This document shows positions 5,963-9,196 of a stretch of DNA of 9,196 nt, in pieces (the first letter of the stretch is position 1; every line of letters begins with the position of its first letter). The notes under the pieces are model-generated. The model was not told where the DNA came from. It worked only from the letters and a program-made list of their open reading frames with translations, and did no database searches. A program made the translations under genes and the position numbers. Source of the stretch: Bacteroidota bacterium (GTDB taxonomy: Bacteria > Bacteroidota > Bacteroidia > Chitinophagales > Chitinophagaceae); contig JAEZDA010000021.1 in NCBI GenBank assembly GCA_023433345.1, positions 1-9,196 of the forward strand, given 5' to 3'.

Positions 5963-7096
5963 TTGTACAGAAAATTTAAGGCCGACCGAATATTCACCGG
6001 TTTGGAAATGCTTGATAATGCCACACTAGTTACGGATGATGCCGGAAAGGTGATCGAAGTACTTCCTTATGAGGAACATGATGCGCAATATTATACCGGG
6101 ATCCTTTGCCCGGGGCTTATCAATGCACATTGTCACCTTGAGCTGAGTCATTTAAAGGGACAAATACCCCGGCATACCGGCCTTATAAACTTTGTGCAAC
6201 AGGTTCTAACGCTACGCGGAGGGAATGAGGAACGTCGTGATGTATCAATGACGAATGCTCATAAGGAGATGATCGGAAACGGGATCGTGGCCGTGGGGGA
6301 TATTTGTAATACAGCAGATACGGTGAATGTGAAGCGTAACAGTACAATGCAGTGGAGGAATTTTGTAGAGGTGAGCGGTTTTGTTGAAGCTGCTTCACGG
6401 AAACGGCTAGACGAAGCGCTCGGAATACGCTCCAAATTTGATGAGGCCTTTATCGTGCCTCACTCTTCGTATTCTGTGTCAAAGAAATTATTGGCACTTA
6501 TTGCAGATCTTAATGAGAAATTCGTATCCATCCATAATCAGGAAAGTGCAGAAGAAGATTTGCTTCATAAAAACGGATCGGGAGATTTCCGGGAACTCTA
6601 TAAAAATCTGGGAATTGATATTTCATCCTTTACGCCCGCAAATATTTCATCATTTAAATTCTGGGCAGGTTTTTTCTCGCGTCAACAAAACATTATATCG
6701 GTGCATAACACATTTATAGAACCAGGTGATATTGAGCTGGCGAAAAATTCCGGAAAGAGCATCTGGTTTTGTTTATGCCCTAATGCAAACCTGTACATTG
6801 AAAATACGATTCCGCCGGTACAAATGTTAAGAGATAAGGGCTGCCCTATCGTGTTGGGAACGGACAGTTATGCAAGTAACGATGCGTTGAATATTGTAAA
6901 TGAAATGAAAACTTTGCAAGAAAGAATTCCAGGGGTACCACTTAAGGAAATGCTGGGCTGGGCCACTGTAAATGGCGCGGCAGCATTAAGTTTCGAAGGT
7001 CTGGGAAAATTTGAGGCAGGATGTACACCAGGAATAATTGCAATTGATGCAGGCGAAAATGATCTGCTAACGGGAACGGTTAAACGAATTTTATAG
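5963..7096 (+). CDS. COG0402-type amidohydrolase (probable deaminase)
   Basis: 377 residues from the proposed TTG at 5963. It is a metal-dependent hydrolase of the ATZ/TRZ-like, cytosine deaminase/MtaD-related group, which act on aminopurines, guanine or S-adenosylhomocysteine-like substrates. The active-site set is complete: H56 and H58 in N-A-H-C-H-L-E, H167 in V-P-H-S-S-Y, H191 and E194 in I-H-N-Q-E-S, H248 in S-V-H-N-T, and D301 in G-T-D-S-Y-A-S-N. An N-terminal beta domain (A-D-R-I-F-T-G) precedes the barrel. The frame stays open back to ATG at 5813 and has another ATG at 5897, but those residues look non-coding and the first lies inside prfA. TTG at 5963 is directly before the first conserved strand; the next ATG (6009) would remove it. 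Substrate unknown; aminodeoxyfutalosine (menaquinone synthesis) is one candidate. Its stop overlaps the convergent recO. Confidence 0.82.
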   Translation: MYRKFKADRIFTGLEMLDNATLVTDDAGKVIEVLPYEEHDAQYYTGILCPGLINAHCHLELSHLKGQIPRHTGLINFVQQVLTLRGGNEERRDVSMTNAHKEMIGNGIVAVGDICNTADTVNVKRNSTMQWRNFVEVSGFVEAASRKRLDEALGIRSKFDEAFIVPHSSYSVSKKLLALIADLNEKFVSIHNQESAEEDLLHKNGSGDFRELYKNLGIDISSFTPANISSFKFWAGFFSRQQNIISVHNTFIEPGDIELAKNSGKSIWFCLCPNANLYIENTIPPVQMLRDKGCPIVLGTDSYASNDALNIVNEMKTLQERIPGVPLKEMLGWATVNGAAALSFEGLGKFEAGCTPGIIAIDAGENDLLTGTVKRIL

Positions 7097-7819
7097 GATC
7101 TGCCTTAAAACAGGTAGGGTGCGCATTTCTCCAAAATCCTGAATGTGAAGTTTGTAATAAGTAACATAGCCATCCAGCATTGCATTTCGAAGGGTGCTGT
7201 TCAAGTGCAATTGTTCAAGTTCATGAGGCTGCATAACCTTTAAAAGCTCAGCGGTATAGCTTGCCGCGTTTCCGCCTAGAAAATATTTATGAGAAGGTTC
7301 ATCGGGCACAAAACTTCCCTCCTGCAGATCGAAAAAATTATTTAGCTGATTATTACGGTGGAAGGCGAACCCAAAAAAGTAAGGCAGGTTTACAGAAAAA
7401 TAAAGCGGGAAGTTCGCGGCAACCTTCGGTGAAGAACTTTCAAGTTGTTCAAGTGAGTGAGAGACGAAATCGAAGAGTTCGGTATTTTCCTCCGGTTGTT
7501 TCAAAGACCGCTGAAGCAATTCGATCATAAAAAGCGCCACACTGTTTTTGATCACATCACTGAAAATATTATTTGCCAGCAGGTGCCAGCCCGCTTCCTT
7601 TATCCGCTGCATGTTCTTTAACTCATTGTGATAAACTTCCAGATTTAGTAATGCAGCCGGTTGATATAATGTGGCCTTACTACCGGCTTTCCCACCAGTT
7701 CTTACTCCATTCACCATGTATGTTTGCAGTCCGAATTTTTCAGTGAATAGCGCAACCACGAGGCTGGTTTCACCATACTTAACTGTTCGTAAAACTATTC
7801 CCCGGGTGCTGTGAACCAT
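7091..7819 (-). CDS. recO: DNA repair protein RecO
   Basis: 242 residues from ATG at 7819. RecO binds single-stranded DNA and SSB and, with RecR, loads RecA in recombinational gap repair. The N-terminal OB-fold domain (about 1-80) shows the family opening T-R-G-I-V-L-R-T-V-K-Y-G-E-T-S, then L-F-T-E-K-F-G and Y-M-V-N-G-V-R. The rest is the alpha-helical domain with F-M-I-E-L-L-Q-R-S-L. The four-cysteine zinc site of some RecO proteins is absent, which is common in this phylum. An upstream in-frame ATG at 7852 would add eleven residues (including P-F-F-P-F) that do not look like RecO. A near-match -7 box (TTCATTTG, just before 7819) also favours the inner start. It is convergent with the amidohydrolase and shares six bases with it at the stop codons. 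Confidence 0.9.
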   Translation of the reverse strand: MVHSTRGIVLRTVKYGETSLVVALFTEKFGLQTYMVNGVRTGGKAGSKATLYQPAALLNLEVYHNELKNMQRIKEAGWHLLANNIFSDVIKNSVALFMIELLQRSLKQPEENTELFDFVSHSLEQLESSSPKVAANFPLYFSVNLPYFFGFAFHRNNQLNNFFDLQEGSFVPDEPSHKYFLGGNAASYTAELLKVMQPHELEQLHLNSTLRNAMLDGYVTYYKLHIQDFGEMRTLPVLRQIL

Positions 7820-7964
7820 GATGCAAATGAACGGAAAAAATGGGTGTGGCAAGGAAGGTTCAGGCTGCAGGCGGCATGGCCCAGGCGATTGAAGTAAAAG
7901 TAAAGTTCAGGAGCCGCTTAATTTTTAAAGATTGAAGACCAACCGGTGATGGACCATGAACAAC
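7820..7964. other. Short intergenic stretch between recO and the repeat protein gene
   Basis: It holds the recO upstream region (right-to-left) and the downstream side of the repeat-protein gene. A 31-codon plus-strand frame (7840-7935) exists but has no promoter, ribosome site or recognisable motif. No U-tailed hairpin is seen on either strand, so the repeat-protein message may read on into recO. Confidence 0.5.
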
Positions 7965-8642
7965 TTATGGCATTATACCTGAACGCAGCCCGTCGGCTTT
8001 CCATGTAACAACGGCGCCGTCCTTATTGTCTTCCGTACCAATGTATCCCACGCGAATTTTAGAACTATTGAATACTGCTATGCGGCCTCCCGCAGAAGGA
8101 GATGAGATATTCACCTCTTCGATGCCGTCATTGGACAGGCTGATCAGTCCTCCACCGGAGGAAGATTGCGTACAATTGAAAATGTTTTTGCCGGCGCGGT
8201 CATTTATTCTGAGATAACCTGCCTCTGCTACATTTATCCCTGATTCAAAAATTGGTGTCATGCGCGAATTGTACAGGGCCATGTATCCTCCGCCACCCTT
8301 GGTACTTCCAAGTTTATAGATCACTTCTCCGTCAGAATCGAAGGTGAAAAGGTTGCCAACACCTTCCGAGGATGCGGAAAGGGAGATCGATTTTTTCCCT
8401 GATGCAGAAAGCGCATTTATTTCCGGCAGACCCTTGTTTTGTTTTAGTTCTATGATTGTGCGACCATGGTCGTCAACAATATTTAATGCTTTTACGGATA
8501 GAATTTCCTGCAATGGGGAATCGTTTTTAAAAGAAAGCAAGACGAGTAAAATTATTATTGAGGCAAAAGAAATAAGCAGTGTTTGGCAACGATGCAGTTT
8601 TTTCTCCAGGATGATGAGCCTGGTCTCAGTTTGCTGGTTCAT
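7965..8642 (-). CDS. Membrane-anchored beta-repeat protein of unknown function
   Basis: 225 residues; I do not recognise a named family. A short polar, probably coiled-coil N-terminus (about 3-18, L-I-I-L-E-K-K-L) precedes one membrane segment (about 21-38). The rest, likely outside the inner membrane, is made of seven tandem 22-23-residue units from about 61 to 218 plus a partial first unit (about 48-60, ending V-D-D-H-G). Each unit has a hydrophobic strand, a Gly/Ser-rich turn (for example G-G-G-G or S-G-G-G), a second strand and an N/D-x-x-G turn. That is the pattern of a beta-solenoid or stacked hairpins. Similar architectures are seen in uncharacterised Bacteroidota and Planctomycetes proteins. 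There are no catalytic motifs. A structural or surface-binding role is a guess. Weak -7 boxes (TATGTTTT, 8667-8674; TATATTTT, 8683-8690) lie upstream. It is divergent from the RND exporter gene. Confidence 0.75.
   Translation of the reverse strand: MNQQTETRLIILEKKLHRCQTLLISFASIIILLVLLSFKNDSPLQEILSVKALNIVDDHGRTIIELKQNKGLPEINALSASGKKSISLSASSEGVGNLFTFDSDGEVIYKLGSTKGGGGYMALYNSRMTPIFESGINVAEAGYLRINDRAGKNIFNCTQSSSGGGLISLSNDGIEEVNISSPSAGGRIAVFNSSKIRVGYIGTEDNKDGAVVTWKADGLRSGIMP
7989..8462 (-). repeat. Seven 22-23-residue protein repeats inside the unknown membrane protein
   Basis: Units at residues 61-82, 83-105, 106-128, 129-151, 152-173, 174-195 and 196-218 align without internal gaps beyond one residue. 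Shared positions are an aliphatic residue at about 3-5, a Gly/Ser-rich turn at 11-14, alternating hydrophobics at 15-19 and an N/D-x-x-G close at 20-23. The repeat is visible only in the protein; the DNA copies have diverged, so it is an old duplication. Confidence 0.7.
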
Positions 8643-8832
8643 GGTTAAAATTATTGATGATTAACAGAAAACATATTTGCCGAAAATATAATGCCAACTG
8701 TTAATTGCATTAAGGCAGTACTGAAACTTTCTCCTGTGAGCGGATCTGGGGCAAACTTCAGGAATGGCAGGCAATAAGAAACCGGGCATTAAAAACACTC
8801 CTCCTGTTATCTTTGCATCCAAATTTTAATGA
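8643..8832. other. Divergent promoter region
   Basis: 190 bases between two genes transcribed away from each other. It contains a perfect plus-strand -7 box for the exporter and weaker minus-strand boxes for the repeat protein. No hairpin terminator or reading frame worth reporting is seen. Confidence 0.6.
8808..8815 (+). promoter_or_regulatory. Bacteroidota -7 box for the RND/MMPL exporter
   Basis: TATCTTTG followed by C is a perfect TAnnTTTG match, 17 bases before the ATG at 8833. The predicted start near 8821 leaves a leader of about 11 bases. The same eight bases occur in front of tatC on the other strand. Confidence 0.6.
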
Positions 8833-9196
8833 ATGTGGAAGCGATTGGGTAAAATGGTGATCCGGCACCGCGCACTAATGTTGGTTCTCTTGCTGGTGTC
8901 GACTGCGGTGATGGGTTATTTTGCTTCCAGGGTCAAGCTCAGCTATGAGTTTGCCAAGGCTATCCCCACTGATAATCCTCACTACAAAAACTACCAGGCA
9001 TTTAAAACGCAATTTGGCGACGACGGCAATATGCTCGTTATCGGCGTTCAGGATGCAGACTTCTTCCAGCTCGGGCATTTTTCTCACTACCGGCAAATGG
9101 AATCGGAGATCAAAATGATACCGGGGGTTGAAGGGATCATAAGTATTCCATCGGCAATTTCATTAAGGAAGGATAGTGTTACGGAGAGGTTGCAGA
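8833..9196 (+). CDS. RND superfamily/MMPL exporter, N-terminal part (cut by window edge)
   Basis: The first 121 residues of a large membrane transporter that continues past the right edge. A positively charged N-terminus (M-W-K-R-L-G-K) leads into the first membrane helix (about 14-30). Next comes S-Y-E-F-A-K-A-I-P-T-D-N-P (37-49), a conserved entry into the first periplasmic domain of COG1033-type RND/MMPL permeases of Bacteroidota, then F-G-D-D-G-N-M-L-V-I-G-V and a G-V-E-G-I-I-S-I-P segment. Such proteins export lipids, hopanoids or other hydrophobic compounds using the proton gradient; the substrate here cannot be told. ATG at 8833 was chosen over the ATG at 8829, which is in another frame and stops after seven codons. 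Confidence 0.88.
   Translation, partial: MWKRLGKMVIRHRALMLVLLLVSTAVMGYFASRVKLSYEFAKAIPTDNPHYKNYQAFKTQFGDDGNMLVIGVQDADFFQLGHFSHYRQMESEIKMIPGVEGIISIPSAISLRKDSVTERLQ

Noticed and set aside
7840..7935. A 31-codon plus-strand frame between recO and the repeat protein as a small gene.
   Set aside because: There is no promoter box, ribosome site or recognisable motif, and frames of this size are common by chance.
1..9196. CRISPR array, insertion sequence, phage or defence system.
   Set aside because: No spaced direct repeats, terminal inverted repeats, transposase, integrase or nuclease motifs were seen, and all larger genes have housekeeping or envelope assignments.

Overview
This 9.2 kb stretch is ordinary chromosomal DNA of a member of the Bacteroidota, most likely of the Chitinophagales/Sphingobacteriales group. 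Three things point there. Gene starts lack Shine-Dalgarno sequences. Five starts have a perfect TAnnTTTG box, the -7 element of Bacteroidota promoters, just upstream. The protein set is also typical of that phylum: a deoxyhypusine-synthase-like protein, a secreted M28 peptidase with PA domain, RF1 with a PDT tripeptide, a COG0402 amidohydrolase and an RND/MMPL exporter. There is no tRNA, rRNA, insertion sequence, phage gene or CRISPR array.

Layout. Bases 1-235 (minus) hold the start of a secreted hydrolase, divergent from a deoxyhypusine-synthase-like gene (308-1282, plus). That gene converges on a secreted M28 metallopeptidase (1338-2906, minus) across a shared hairpin terminator. Further right, all on minus, come rpiB (3006-3455), tatC (3521-4405, GTG start) and prfA (4831-5895). 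tatC, rpiB and the peptidase run the same way with gaps of 65 and 99 bases and could be one transcript from the promoter in front of tatC. The 425-base gap between prfA and tatC has no convincing protein gene, but carries a strong plus-strand terminator, which suggests a small unannotated transcript.

From prfA rightwards, an amidohydrolase (probably 5963-7096, plus, TTG start) diverges from prfA and overlaps the end of recO (7091-7819, minus) by six bases. Next is a membrane-anchored protein made of 22-23-residue repeats (7965-8642, minus), divergent from the 5' end of an RND/MMPL-family exporter (8833 to the window end, plus).

The genes do not form one pathway. They are a housekeeping mix of translation termination, Tat export, pentose phosphate metabolism and DNA repair, with cell-envelope proteins. 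I see no clear novel defence or mobile system. The most interesting items are the DHS-like enzyme with its catalytic lysine intact, the orphan terminator with its possible small RNA, the repeat protein, and the very short leaders implied by promoter positions.
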